A DNA stretch of 64,000 nucleotides from an uncultured Lachnospiraceae bacterium (lineage in GTDB: Bacteria; Bacillota; Clostridia; Lachnospirales; Lachnospiraceae): NCBI GenBank assembly GCA_910579425.1, contig CAJTVL010000001.1, positions 106,072 through 170,071 on the forward strand, given 5' to 3'. This document shows positions 28,695 through 38,139 of the stretch, piece after piece. Position numbers and translations under genes: made by a program. The stretch's first letter is position 1, and each line of letters begins with the position of its first letter. Below the pieces are notes generated by a model, which had not been told where the DNA came from, ran no database searches, and saw only the letters and a program-made list of their open reading frames with translations.

Positions 28695-30212
28695 TTGAAA
28701 GCAGGGATAAGGAGAGCGGCTGTCATTGTTCCGCATCAGGATGATGAAATTCTCATAGGCGGGGCTATGCTGGTGGAATTGATTCGCAGCCATGATTGGG
28801 AAGTCCATGTGATTTATATGACTAATGGGGATTCCAGAGGGAGCTGGGAAGCTAAAATACGTATGCAGGATGCCTGCAATGCGCTTGGCTTTTTGGGATT
28901 GCCGCAAAAGTATATTCATTTTTTAGGATATGCGAACCGATGGCAGGGCAATGTGCATATTTACAATGCATCCGATGAAAATGAAATCCTAATCTCCCGC
29001 AGCGGAAAAGACGAAACGTATGGTGCGCCTGTTATTCCGGAATTTATTTATGAAAGGGAAAAAGCGCATCATAAGTACACACGAAAAAATTTGAAAATAG
29101 ATTTAAAAGCAATTTTGAAGGAAATTTTTCCTGACCTGTGTATCGTCACTGATTTGGACAAACATGAAGATCACAGGGCATTATCCTTATTGTCAGAGGA
29201 ATGCATCGGCGAGTTAATAAAAGAAGAGAGGGATTATAGCCCTTTGGTGCTAAAAAGATTTGCTTATAATGGAGTGTGGAAGGGGGAGAAGGACTATTGG
29301 GAGATACCTCATAAGCCAACTATGATGGGGGATGGGGTGGCTCATCCTTACTATGCATGGGATGAAAGGATTCGGTTTGCAGTTCCTCGGGACTGCAGGA
29401 CGGCATTATTGCACAAGAATACATTATTTAGGGCATCTAAGCTGTATCGGACGCAATATGTATGGACAAGGGCGGCCGGATATTTGAATGCGGATATCTG
29501 CTTTTGGCAAAGGCATAGTGATAATCTGGCGTTACATGCGGAGATTAAAGTATCTTCGGGAAATGCGGAGAAATTAAATGATTTTAAGCTTGTGGACAGC
29601 GCCGATGTAAGGGATTCGGTGCAACAGGATTTTTCCGCAGGAGGCTGGAGCCCGGCGGCGGAAGATATGCAAAAAGAGATTGTGATTTTATTTAAGGAAT
29701 CCGTTACAGTCAGGAGCATTGTAATCTATGAATGCTCTCCCTTAAACAATGGCATTTCGCGGATAAAATTAGCATTGGATGACAGGTTTGAAAAGGAGAT
29801 TTCCATTGAAGCCAGGAAACGAAATAAAATTGAGATAGAGGGCGGAGGCCTTACAAAGATAAAAAAAATAAAAATCTCTATAATGGAGAGTTATGGACAT
29901 ATTATAGGGATCTCTGAAATTGAAGTGTTTGACCAAATGAAAGCACCAGAAGAGTATGGGATTCCGGCTGATCAATATATTGAAACAGATGAAAAGAACA
30001 GCATCGGATTAAAAAAGTTGGTGATGTTAGAAAAAAATTGGATGACATTTAAGGAACACTGGGCCAGAGACATATGGTTACCGAAGTGGGAATTGTGTAA
30101 TGTGTATCCGATCCTGTTAAAGCAAAATTTTTTATATTTTCCTTTACAGATTTACCAAATCTGTAAGAAAATATTCAATAAAGTTATGAGGAGCAAAGGA
30201 AGCCAGAGGTGA
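28695..30212 (+). CDS. PIG-L deacetylase with C-terminal galactose-binding-like domain
   Basis: A PIG-L (LmbE-like) zinc deacetylase of about 505 residues that would remove an N-acetyl group from a sugar. The metal motif PHQDDE is at 13-18 and a second ligand pair comes from the DKHEDHRAL segment. Residues ~300-440 (FKLVDSADVRD to ISEIEVFDQ) look like an F5/8 type C (discoidin/galactose-binding) domain, which could hold the glycan substrate. The last ~60 residues are amphipathic. I choose the TTG at 28695 because AAGGAGA precedes it; another TTG at 28671 is possible. No signal peptide. Confidence 0.82.
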   Translation: MKAGIRRAAVIVPHQDDEILIGGAMLVELIRSHDWEVHVIYMTNGDSRGSWEAKIRMQDACNALGFLGLPQKYIHFLGYANRWQGNVHIYNASDENEILISRSGKDETYGAPVIPEFIYEREKAHHKYTRKNLKIDLKAILKEIFPDLCIVTDLDKHEDHRALSLLSEECIGELIKEERDYSPLVLKRFAYNGVWKGEKDYWEIPHKPTMMGDGVAHPYYAWDERIRFAVPRDCRTALLHKNTLFRASKLYRTQYVWTRAAGYLNADICFWQRHSDNLALHAEIKVSSGNAEKLNDFKLVDSADVRDSVQQDFSAGGWSPAAEDMQKEIVILFKESVTVRSIVIYECSPLNNGISRIKLALDDRFEKEISIEARKRNKIEIEGGGLTKIKKIKISIMESYGHIIGISEIEVFDQMKAPEEYGIPADQYIETDEKNSIGLKKLVMLEKNWMTFKEHWARDIWLPKWELCNVYPILLKQNFLYFPLQIYQICKKIFNKVMRSKGSQR

Positions 30213-30215
30213 AAA

Positions 30216-30998
30216 ATGCTGCATTTAGGTTTAAAAGTTAAAGGAAGAAAAATAATTGCGAAACTTCCATTTGTCAGAAAAGATTACTTTTGTACCTGCT
30301 GTCAAAATGCAATCACACATTTTGACGCTTATGGCGGGACATCTGAGGTTTATGAAAAACACCATATTATCGGCGGCGGAAGAAGAAAATGCAAGTGCCC
30401 TATTTGTGAATCCATTGACAGATGGCGCTGGACGTTGTATGTTTTACAGGAATATACAAAAATATTTTCAGAAAGAAGCAATGTGCTTCATTTTGCACCG
30501 GAAGCAGGCGTGAAGAACGCCATATCTTTAAACCCAAATTGCTGGTACATGACAGGGGACCTGTTGAAGGAGAATGGGGATATCGTTATGGACATCACCG
30601 ATATTCCATTTAAAGATAACCTGTTTGATTATATCATTGTAAATCATGTTATGAGTTATGTAAAAAATGAGAAGAAAGCTATGGATGAATTGAAACGATG
30701 CCTAAAGCCGTCAGGGACGCTTATTATGTCTTTCCCAATATGTACGGACAGGGATACCTATGAGAACCTTGATATAAGGGCACAGGAAGAATCTATGAAA
30801 TTGTTTGGCGTTACAGGGAATTGCCGTATGTATGGAAAGGATTATAAGGAGAGGATAGAAGGGTATGGATTTACCGTGGAGATATATTCCCCTCAGGATA
30901 TTTTAAAGGATGATGATTTAAGAAGGTGGGGATTAATGCGGGATGATATTCTGATGCTTTGCCGGATACAGAATAAGGAAACAGGAAAAGAAAAATAG
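30216..30998 (+). CDS. Class I SAM-dependent methyltransferase with N-terminal cysteine motif
   Basis: A 260-residue protein with a short N-terminal cysteine cluster (FCTCCQ, CKCPICES), probably a zinc site, followed by a Methyltransf_11-type Rossmann fold: HFAPEAGVK at the SAM loop, an acidic end of strand 2, DITDIPFKDNLFDYI and RCLKPSG at strand 5. It may methylate a sugar or sugar nucleotide. It starts three bases after the deacetylase gene. No homopolymer tract is present in this methyltransferase, unlike those at 48888, 49898 and 55986. Confidence 0.85.
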   Translation: MLHLGLKVKGRKIIAKLPFVRKDYFCTCCQNAITHFDAYGGTSEVYEKHHIIGGGRRKCKCPICESIDRWRWTLYVLQEYTKIFSERSNVLHFAPEAGVKNAISLNPNCWYMTGDLLKENGDIVMDITDIPFKDNLFDYIIVNHVMSYVKNEKKAMDELKRCLKPSGTLIMSFPICTDRDTYENLDIRAQEESMKLFGVTGNCRMYGKDYKERIEGYGFTVEIYSPQDILKDDDLRRWGLMRDDILMLCRIQNKETGKEK

Positions 30999-31013
30999 CA
31001 AGGGGATATAAAG

Positions 31014-32108
31014 TTGGGAATCAAATCAAAGGTTAATGAAAAGAAACGCAAGCTGTCGCAATATATCAGGTTAAGAAAAATGTTCTCTTCTCCGAATGAA
31101 TTTAGAAATATACATCCGGAACTTTTGCCTTTATGGGAAAAAAAATTTCGTCAAATGATCCGGTACAGTTCTGACCGTACATTTCCGATAGCAGAAGAGT
31201 TCCTGACAGCAAGAATTGAGAAAATATCAGACAGAAAGCAGAAATATACTGATGAGGGCAGTCCTGTTTTGATCTGCGCTCTTAAAAACGATATAGGAAA
31301 GATCCGTTATTTTATGGAGCATTACAGAAAAAGAGGCATTAATAATTTCGTGTTTCTTGACAATATGTCAACGGACGGAACCTTTGAATATTTATTGGAA
31401 CAGGAAGATACAACTGTATACAGATGCGAACATGGGTTTACCGCTGACAGGAAAATTGCGTGGGTAAACCGTTTAATAGCAGAGTATGGGGATAATCAGT
31501 GGTATCTGATGGCAGATTCAGACGAATTTTTTACGTACTTGGGTGATGATAAATTCCAGTTTAAGGATGTCGTACACAAATCCGAGGAAAAAGGATTCAA
31601 AAGACTTGGGCTTGTATATTTGGATATGTATCCCAAAGGAAATCTTTTTGACTCGGAAAGCAGAGGAAATTTTGTAGAAGAATACTGCTACTTTGATAAA
31701 GATACTTATACTATTTCTGAGTCCGCAAGAGGAATCCGGATTGTCGGAGGACCAAGGAAAAGGGTGTTTGGAACTGACATGAAGATTTCCGGTTATCGGA
31801 TGGTTTATTTCGAGAAAGATGATGTAGTGCCGTCAGCCCATTTTATGATTCCCTATGAAAAAAGTAATGGAGTGCCTGTGATTTTGATATCGCTGCACTA
31901 CAAGTTTGTAAACGAAAGCGATTATTTAAAAATGGTTGAAGCTGTTGAAACAGGGATTCACAGCGATAATTCGGCAGAATACAAAACTTATTATCGTGTA
32001 TTAGGGGAAAGGGTGCAGGTTTCTCTTTATGATGATAAACATTCGGTAAAGCTATCCGAAGAAAATGTAAGGAAAATCGATTTCATAAAAGATATTTTCA
32101 GCTTATAG
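31014..32108 (+). CDS. Glycosyltransferase family 2-type protein (Glyco_tranf_2_4)
   Basis: A 364-residue GT-A protein of the group that starts with a CALKNDIGKIRYFMEHYR-like strand-helix, has FLDNMSTDGT as the nucleotide loop and LMADSDEFF as the metal site. These belong to the Glyco_tranf_2_4/GT92-like set. An N-terminal helical stretch (~1-75) precedes the fold. The start is a TTG with AAGGGGA upstream. Gaps of 15 and 3 bases join it to its neighbours. Confidence 0.85.
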   Translation: MGIKSKVNEKKRKLSQYIRLRKMFSSPNEFRNIHPELLPLWEKKFRQMIRYSSDRTFPIAEEFLTARIEKISDRKQKYTDEGSPVLICALKNDIGKIRYFMEHYRKRGINNFVFLDNMSTDGTFEYLLEQEDTTVYRCEHGFTADRKIAWVNRLIAEYGDNQWYLMADSDEFFTYLGDDKFQFKDVVHKSEEKGFKRLGLVYLDMYPKGNLFDSESRGNFVEEYCYFDKDTYTISESARGIRIVGGPRKRVFGTDMKISGYRMVYFEKDDVVPSAHFMIPYEKSNGVPVILISLHYKFVNESDYLKMVEAVETGIHSDNSAEYKTYYRVLGERVQVSLYDDKHSVKLSEENVRKIDFIKDIFSL

Positions 32109-32111
32109 ACA

Positions 32112-33107
32112 ATGAGGGAAGTACCTGTGGGAGAACTAATATCTGTTATTGTACCAATCCATAATTCGGAAAAATATTTGCCGCAATGTCTGGAGAGTAT
32201 TATAGCGCAGACTTACCGTAATTTGGAGATTATCCTGGTAGATGATTATTCAGATGATCGGTCGCCGGCCATTTGTGATGAATATGCCCAAAAAGACAGC
32301 AGGATACGTGTGTTTCATAAAAAAACAAAAGGCGGAGAAGGCGGGGCGAAAGCCAGAAATGAAGGAATGTCCTATACAAAGGGAAAAATCGTTTATTTTA
32401 TGGACAGTGATGACTATATAGAAAGCAATATGCTGGAGCAAATGTATCTTTTGATGTGTCGGGAAAGAAGCGACTGTGTTATTACTTCTTTCCGCTATGT
32501 GGACAGTGAAGGGAAAGAATTGCCATGGAGAGTGCCAAAACTCTCAAACTATCAGGCAATGAGGGGGAGAGACGCTGCCGGTGTTTTTCTCACAACTTTA
32601 AATATAGAAGGATTCTCCTGGAATAAAATGTTTCGAAAGGAGCTTCTGACAAATTATCACATCTCTTTTGATGAGTCTATGAACTCCTTTGTAGATGTGT
32701 ATGGTATGTTTAAGGCAGTGTTAAGCAGCCAAAAAGTCAGTTTTTATGATGCAAGACCTTACAGTTACAGGCAGCATGAAACTTCCTGTGTGCATACCAT
32801 AGACAGGCGCAAGCTGGGAAATTATAAAAGAATGGTTGGACAGATCCAGGAACTTGCAGGGCAAAACGGCTTATCCGGGGAAGGACAGTTTTTCCGAATG
32901 CATCGGATGATGATACAGCTGTTTGATGCGGTCAAAGGCAAAAAGAACTTTGATAAAGCCGTATGGAAACAACTGAAAGAGGAGTATAAGTGGGCGGCTG
33001 TATTTGAAGAACCATTGTGGAAGGTATATAAAATCATTTTTGCAAACCTGGAAGATGGCAGAATGAAAGCAGGAATAAAGCTGCTGTGTGTGAGATTGAG
33101 TTTTTGA
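32112..33107 (+). CDS. GT2 glycosyltransferase
   Basis: A GT2 enzyme of 331 residues. ISVIVPIHN, VDDYSDDRS and MDSDDYIE form the GT-A core; the C-terminal third is helical. The ATG at 32112 has no clear ribosome binding site, and a GTG at 32127, preceded by GAGGGAA, would give a protein beginning directly at the first strand, so the true start may be 15 bases downstream. It resembles the GT2 that follows in overall plan. Specificity unknown. Confidence 0.9.
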   Translation: MREVPVGELISVIVPIHNSEKYLPQCLESIIAQTYRNLEIILVDDYSDDRSPAICDEYAQKDSRIRVFHKKTKGGEGGAKARNEGMSYTKGKIVYFMDSDDYIESNMLEQMYLLMCRERSDCVITSFRYVDSEGKELPWRVPKLSNYQAMRGRDAAGVFLTTLNIEGFSWNKMFRKELLTNYHISFDESMNSFVDVYGMFKAVLSSQKVSFYDARPYSYRQHETSCVHTIDRRKLGNYKRMVGQIQELAGQNGLSGEGQFFRMHRMMIQLFDAVKGKKNFDKAVWKQLKEEYKWAAVFEEPLWKVYKIIFANLEDGRMKAGIKLLCVRLSF

Positions 33108-33131
33108 CAAGAATATAATCGGGGGTGGGAA

Positions 33132-34121
33132 ATGAAGGGTAGGCAGGGATTAGTCAGTATCATCATACCGGTATATAATTCGGAAAAATATCTGGAAGCG
33201 ACGCTCGTAAGCGTCCAAGGGCAAACATATACGAATATTGAAATATTATTGATTGATGATGGTTCCACAGACTTAAGTCCGCAAATTTGCGATGCTTTTG
33301 CTGCCAAAGACCCCAGATTTCGAGTAATCCATCAGAAAAATAAAGGCCCCTCTTCGGCAAGAAACAGGGGAATTACAGAATCGAAAGGCGAATTCCTGAC
33401 ATTTGTTGACAATGATGATTTGCTGCATAAGGATTTCGTGAGGATTCTGTATGAATTGTGCAGAGACCATGAGTGTGATATCGCCCTGACAAAATCTTTT
33501 GCTTTTTTGGAGGAGGAAACAATTCCCTATGGGGAGCCTAAGACCCAGCTGACTTTCATGGACAAAAGGGAACTCAGTGCAAATTTGCTGGATATGGGGT
33601 GGACAGGCTTAGCGGTCACCATGGCAAAAATATTTAACAGACGCCTGTTTGCAAAAATCAGATTTAATGAGGACAGGATTATTGCGGATGATGATTCCAC
33701 AATATATCTTTTATATTGGTCGTCTGAGAAATCTGTCCTGTTTCACGCTCCTTTATATTTTTACCGTTCTAAAAGGAAAGGCAGCATAACACATTCAAAA
33801 TATCAATTATCCTGGCTGACCGGGGTGGATGCATTCCGGGAGAGGATGGATTTTTACCATACGCAGGGGGAAATGGCATTATATGCGAAAGCGATGAGAA
33901 GTTACTGCAGAAAGTTGTCTGAAAATTATATTCAGATAAAAAAATTTTTCCCTGGTGAAAGAAAGATACTAAAAAATTTGCGATTGGAGATGAGGAAAGT
34001 TTCTGCTAAGATGTTCTTTCTCAAAGGAAGCAGCCTTTCCCAGAAATTCAGCGCATTGATGTTTGCATATATACCTGGCGTTTGGGATAAAATCTATGCT
34101 TTTGTCAAGACTAAAGCGTGA
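33132..34121 (+). CDS. GT2 glycosyltransferase
   Basis: A GT2 enzyme of 329 residues with VSIIIPVYN, IDDGSTDLS and VDNDDLL at the metal site, then an ADDDSTIY segment in the acceptor region. The C-terminus is basic and helical, suggesting membrane association. It begins after GGGGGTGGG and lies 24 bases after the previous GT2 and 24 bases before the ABC exporter, which it may feed. Confidence 0.92.
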   Translation: MKGRQGLVSIIIPVYNSEKYLEATLVSVQGQTYTNIEILLIDDGSTDLSPQICDAFAAKDPRFRVIHQKNKGPSSARNRGITESKGEFLTFVDNDDLLHKDFVRILYELCRDHECDIALTKSFAFLEEETIPYGEPKTQLTFMDKRELSANLLDMGWTGLAVTMAKIFNRRLFAKIRFNEDRIIADDDSTIYLLYWSSEKSVLFHAPLYFYRSKRKGSITHSKYQLSWLTGVDAFRERMDFYHTQGEMALYAKAMRSYCRKLSENYIQIKKFFPGERKILKNLRLEMRKVSAKMFFLKGSSLSQKFSALMFAYIPGVWDKIYAFVKTKA

Positions 34122-34145
34122 TACGCAATTCAGGGAGACGTATGG

Positions 34146-35885
34146 ATGAATATAGTTAATAAGATAAATTATATATTTGATGCAAGACAGAAAATGAAAT
34201 TGTTATTTTTGGCTCTCTTAATTTTAATAGGGTCACTGTTTGAGCTGCTTGGGGTCTCTGCTATTTTCCCACTGGTCAATGTCGCGGTGGAACCAGAGGT
34301 AATAGACAGAAATGGATATTATAATAGAATCGCGGACCTATTTCATTTGGAAACGGTCAATCAGTTTATTTTGTTTATGGTTTTGGTAATCGCTTTATTG
34401 TATATTGTTAAGAATTTATATCTTATACTATTTAAAAATTATCAGTGCGGATTTACTTATAATATTAACAGAATTATTGCGCTGAAGTTAATGAACTGTT
34501 ATCTGCATCAGGACTATCTGTTCCATGTGGCGCATAATGTTGCCGAGCTGCAAAGAAATGTCACAACAGATGTGTCGCAATTTACGTCCACAATTTCAGC
34601 AATGATAAATATAATTGTGGAGGGATGTACTTGTGGAGTATTGATAACATTCTTATTAACAACGGATTTTATGACGACCATTATAGTTGTCAGTGTATTA
34701 TCGATAACGGTTTTAGCGTATTGGAGGATTACTAAAAAGATTCAGTATAAATATGGCGTTCAGGTTCGGGCAACAGGGACTGCGCTAAATAAGTGGCTGC
34801 TGCAGGCTTTTGCCGGCATTAAGGAAATCAAGGTAATGGACAGGGAAAGATTTTTCCTTGAGAATTATGATGCGGCTTATAAGGAAAATATTTCGGCGCT
34901 CAGAAAGAAAGATATTATTACTTTGATGCCTAAACATATAATGGAGACTATTGTCATATGTAGTATCCTTCTGACGATCAGTATAAGAATCTGGCAAGGG
35001 ACTTACATACAGGAATTTGTTTCGACATTATCTATTTTTGCTGTCGCTGCAATGCGTATGTTGCCTTCTTTTAATCGGATTACAGAGAATATAGGTATAA
35101 TTTCATATAATAAATCGGGACTGGACAATGTATTTAAGGATTTGAAAGAAATAGAAAATCTTGAAATAAAGAAGGCGCGTCAGAGGCATGACGTTGAAAA
35201 GCTGAAACTGCATACGGAAATTAAAATTGATAATTTAATGTTTTCTTATCCAATGACAGATAAAAAAATTTTTGACGATGTGACATTTCGAATCGAAAAG
35301 AATCAGTCAATTGCGTTTGTTGGAAGCTCAGGGGCAGGAAAAACCACATTGGCTGATATCATTATTGGGGTGTTGGAACCAATTAAGGGACATATACTGG
35401 TTGACGGAGTCGATGTATTTACACATTTGGATGCATGGCATAAATCAATTGGATATATTCCGCAAATGATCTATCTGATGGATGATACAATACGGGCAAA
35501 TGTGGCATTTGGGATTAATGCTGACACAATAGATGATGAAAAGATATGGAAGGCATTAGAGCGCGCAGAAATTGCAGAGTTTGTAAGAGAATTAAAGGAT
35601 GGCATTTACACCCAAATAGGAGAGCGTGGAGTGCGTCTGTCGGGAGGCCAGCGGCAGCGGCTGGGGATTGCCAGGGCTCTTTACGAGGAACCTGAGGTGA
35701 TTGTTCTGGATGAGGCTACATCGGCGCTTGATAACGAGACAGAAGCGGCGGTTATGGAATCAATTGAGAGTCTTCACGGGAATACGACGCTGATTATTAT
35801 AGCTCACAGGTTATCGACAATACGTAATTGCGATAAAGTTTATGAGGTGAAAGCGGGGAAAGTCATTCTGAAAGAGAAGGTTTAA
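34146..35885 (+). CDS. PglK/MsbA-like ABC exporter, second copy
   Basis: An ABC half-transporter of 579 residues with six predicted helices and an ATPase: Walker A GSSGAGKTT (393-401), LSGGQRQRLGIARAL (near 497) and Walker B VIVLDEATSALD. It aligns in layout with the exporter at 3300 (shared KINYIFD start, IGYIPQ-like Q-loop, ATSALDN end) but is clearly diverged, so each may serve a different lipid-linked product. GGGAG precedes the ATG at 34146. It closes a run of glycosyltransferases. Confidence 0.9.
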   Translation: MNIVNKINYIFDARQKMKLLFLALLILIGSLFELLGVSAIFPLVNVAVEPEVIDRNGYYNRIADLFHLETVNQFILFMVLVIALLYIVKNLYLILFKNYQCGFTYNINRIIALKLMNCYLHQDYLFHVAHNVAELQRNVTTDVSQFTSTISAMINIIVEGCTCGVLITFLLTTDFMTTIIVVSVLSITVLAYWRITKKIQYKYGVQVRATGTALNKWLLQAFAGIKEIKVMDRERFFLENYDAAYKENISALRKKDIITLMPKHIMETIVICSILLTISIRIWQGTYIQEFVSTLSIFAVAAMRMLPSFNRITENIGIISYNKSGLDNVFKDLKEIENLEIKKARQRHDVEKLKLHTEIKIDNLMFSYPMTDKKIFDDVTFRIEKNQSIAFVGSSGAGKTTLADIIIGVLEPIKGHILVDGVDVFTHLDAWHKSIGYIPQMIYLMDDTIRANVAFGINADTIDDEKIWKALERAEIAEFVRELKDGIYTQIGERGVRLSGGQRQRLGIARALYEEPEVIVLDEATSALDNETEAAVMESIESLHGNTTLIIIAHRLSTIRNCDKVYEVKAGKVILKEKV

Positions 35886-35949
35886 GGGTTCAATTATCTG
35901 GTAAAGACATTTGGAGATATGGATTTTACATTAACGCAGAGAGGAATGG

Positions 35950-36960
35950 ATGGGGAAAGTGATTATTAGAACCGAAGCGCTTCAAATTGAAGAATATGAT
36001 GATGCGTGGGTGACGCCAGGGGCCCAGGGGATTTTGAATGTATATGACAAAAACGGGAATTTTGTGCCTTTTACGAGTAAGAGAAGGTTTGGGAAAGAAG
36101 AATACAGCATTCCTGAAACACCGATGAAGTTTGATGATTCAAAGGTGGATTATTATAATGAGGAGGTTATATATATAGGATTTTTGCGGGGGCACTGGGG
36201 ACATTTTATGGTTGACAGCAGCGTAAGATTATGGGCTTTAGAACGTCCTGAATGCGCTGATAAAAGGATACTGGTAACTATAGAAGGGATGGCCGAATTT
36301 TACAATAAGTTATTTATGTATTTGAAAATTGATAAAAGCAGAATTCTTCAACTTGACGGCACTGCTAAGTTTAGAAAAGTTTTAGTGCCGGAATTATCTT
36401 ATTTCCCAGGGAAGTATGTCAGTAAAGAATTTTTAACCCCATATAAAAAAGTGGCAAATTCAGTGTACCTGGACAAGCCGAAGTATGAAAAGATCTATCT
36501 GTCCAGGGTTCATTTCGCAAAAGGGAAAAAGGAACTGGGAGAAAAACAAATAGAGGTTATTTTTGAAATGAATGGTTACCATATTCTATACCCAGAGGAA
36601 CTATCTTATGAAGAACAGGTTTGGTACTATAAAAATTGTAAGATAATGGCAGCTACTAATGGTACAATAGCACATAATATTGTCTATGCTGATGACGGGA
36701 GCAAATTGATTATTTTAAATCGATATAAAGAAGATAACATACATCAGAATGCAATTAATCTGATAAAGGACCTGGATGTCAAATACATCGACGCATATTA
36801 CAGGAACTCTAACCGTGAAAATTGTTTAATGGAGAGAACTTCAGATGTATGTGAATTTTGTAAGGAAGAAGGGATGCTGCTTCCTCCTGAATCTATATTT
36901 ATGAAAGCTTATTTGTTGTTGATTTTTAAATTGCCCTATCTGTATAGATGGTTTAACTAG
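35950..36960 (+). CDS. GT61 family glycosyltransferase (DUF563)
   Basis: A 336-residue GT61-like protein, the family of capsular xylosyl/other transferases formerly DUF563. Diagnostic stretches are FLRGHWGHFMVD, a KIYLSRV segment that introduces the donor half, ILYPEELSYEEQ, and MAATNGTIAHNIV near the C-terminus, which matches the conserved G(A/T)xxxN element. A last hydrophobic helix may anchor it. It begins 64 bases after the ABC exporter. Confidence 0.85.
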   Translation: MGKVIIRTEALQIEEYDDAWVTPGAQGILNVYDKNGNFVPFTSKRRFGKEEYSIPETPMKFDDSKVDYYNEEVIYIGFLRGHWGHFMVDSSVRLWALERPECADKRILVTIEGMAEFYNKLFMYLKIDKSRILQLDGTAKFRKVLVPELSYFPGKYVSKEFLTPYKKVANSVYLDKPKYEKIYLSRVHFAKGKKELGEKQIEVIFEMNGYHILYPEELSYEEQVWYYKNCKIMAATNGTIAHNIVYADDGSKLIILNRYKEDNIHQNAINLIKDLDVKYIDAYYRNSNRENCLMERTSDVCEFCKEEGMLLPPESIFMKAYLLLIFKLPYLYRWFN

Positions 36961-36987
36961 GGAGAAGAAGCGTTATAAGGAGAAAAT

Positions 36988-38121
36988 ATGATAAAGGAAT
37001 TATTATCCCGAATTGCAAAAAAATGCCTTACGGATAAGCAGTATGATATAATTTGGAGTAAATATATTATATGGATGGAAAAATACGGAAAAAACAGGGG
37101 ATATATGGATGCCGTCTGGTCCACGGAAGGGGAAGAAGAGCCTGACCGGCAGTATTATGTATTTCGCTGGATGGAACCCAATTATTCCATTTTTTCAGTG
37201 GGTTTGAAAATGCTCCTTGCAAGAGAATGGGCAGAAAAAAATCATTTTATTCCGGTAGTGGATATTGAGTATGAAGAAGATTACATGAATGGTGAATTGG
37301 GGATTTCCAATGAATGGGAATTTTGTTTTGAACAGCCATGCATGACAAAGGATGTTGCAAGGAAAAAAAATGTACTGACAGGCCCCCTGATCAAAGGGAC
37401 AGAAAACTGGAAATATCTGAGAGAAACGTGCAGAGAGATTAATGGTGACGAGCATGATCTTTATATCCATGCCATCGATGATCCTGGTCAATATAAAGAG
37501 TACTATAAAAAGCTGAACAGCTTAAGCCGGGATATCTGGACTTTGAAACCGGAGATACTTAAGGATGTTGAGCTTATCTGGAAGGAGGACTTTGAGGGAA
37601 AAAGGGTATTAGGAGTTTCGTTGAGGGAAATGTTTAACGGTGACGAGGACAAGAAAAGCCTGCAGAAAGTAGTCAGCAAACATCCCAGCAGCCTGAAAGT
37701 AGAAGAAATATGCGAGTTGATCCGCAAGTATATGTTAAAATGGAATTTTTCTTATATATTCGCGGCAACCTATTATGAAGACAGCATAGAGAAGCTGAAA
37801 GAAGAGTTTGGCAGCCGGTTATTATACCTGAACAGAAAAAGATGCCGCCTGGATGATGATTTGTCTATGAATGAAAAAGTCTGGGAATCGGCCCAGCAGG
37901 GTAAAATAACGGAGTTGAAAAAGTATTCTGAAAAAATGTGGGGCGAATCAGGTATCAGGGAGAAAACGATAGACTATATGAAAGAAGTGATCTTACTTTC
38001 CAGGTGTCAATATTTTATCGGTGCAAAGTCAAGCGGGACGATAGCTGCCTGTATTATGAACAATGGGGAATATGAAGGTTTGTATATTATTCCGGATGAA
38101 AGAGGCTCCAGAAAATATTAG
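36988..38121 (+). CDS. Hypothetical protein, possible fucosyltransferase-like GT-B
   Basis: I do not recognise a definite family for this 377-residue soluble protein. Two stretches look like GT-B fucosyltransferases of the NodZ/O-fucosyltransferase group: LGVSLREMF near residue 208 (compare the basic donor loop) and ARCQYF-like CQYFIGAKSSGTIAACI near 345-360, a region that in such enzymes holds the donor. The N-terminal half contains WMEPNYSIFSVG and an acidic stretch. Context (between GT61 and a polymerase-like gene) supports a glycosyltransferase. Confidence in the existence of the gene is high, in its function low. Confidence 0.6.
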   Translation: MIKELLSRIAKKCLTDKQYDIIWSKYIIWMEKYGKNRGYMDAVWSTEGEEEPDRQYYVFRWMEPNYSIFSVGLKMLLAREWAEKNHFIPVVDIEYEEDYMNGELGISNEWEFCFEQPCMTKDVARKKNVLTGPLIKGTENWKYLRETCREINGDEHDLYIHAIDDPGQYKEYYKKLNSLSRDIWTLKPEILKDVELIWKEDFEGKRVLGVSLREMFNGDEDKKSLQKVVSKHPSSLKVEEICELIRKYMLKWNFSYIFAATYYEDSIEKLKEEFGSRLLYLNRKRCRLDDDLSMNEKVWESAQQGKITELKKYSEKMWGESGIREKTIDYMKEVILLSRCQYFIGAKSSGTIAACIMNNGEYEGLYIIPDERGSRKY

Positions 38122-38139
38122 GTTTCCTGGATCAATCAC

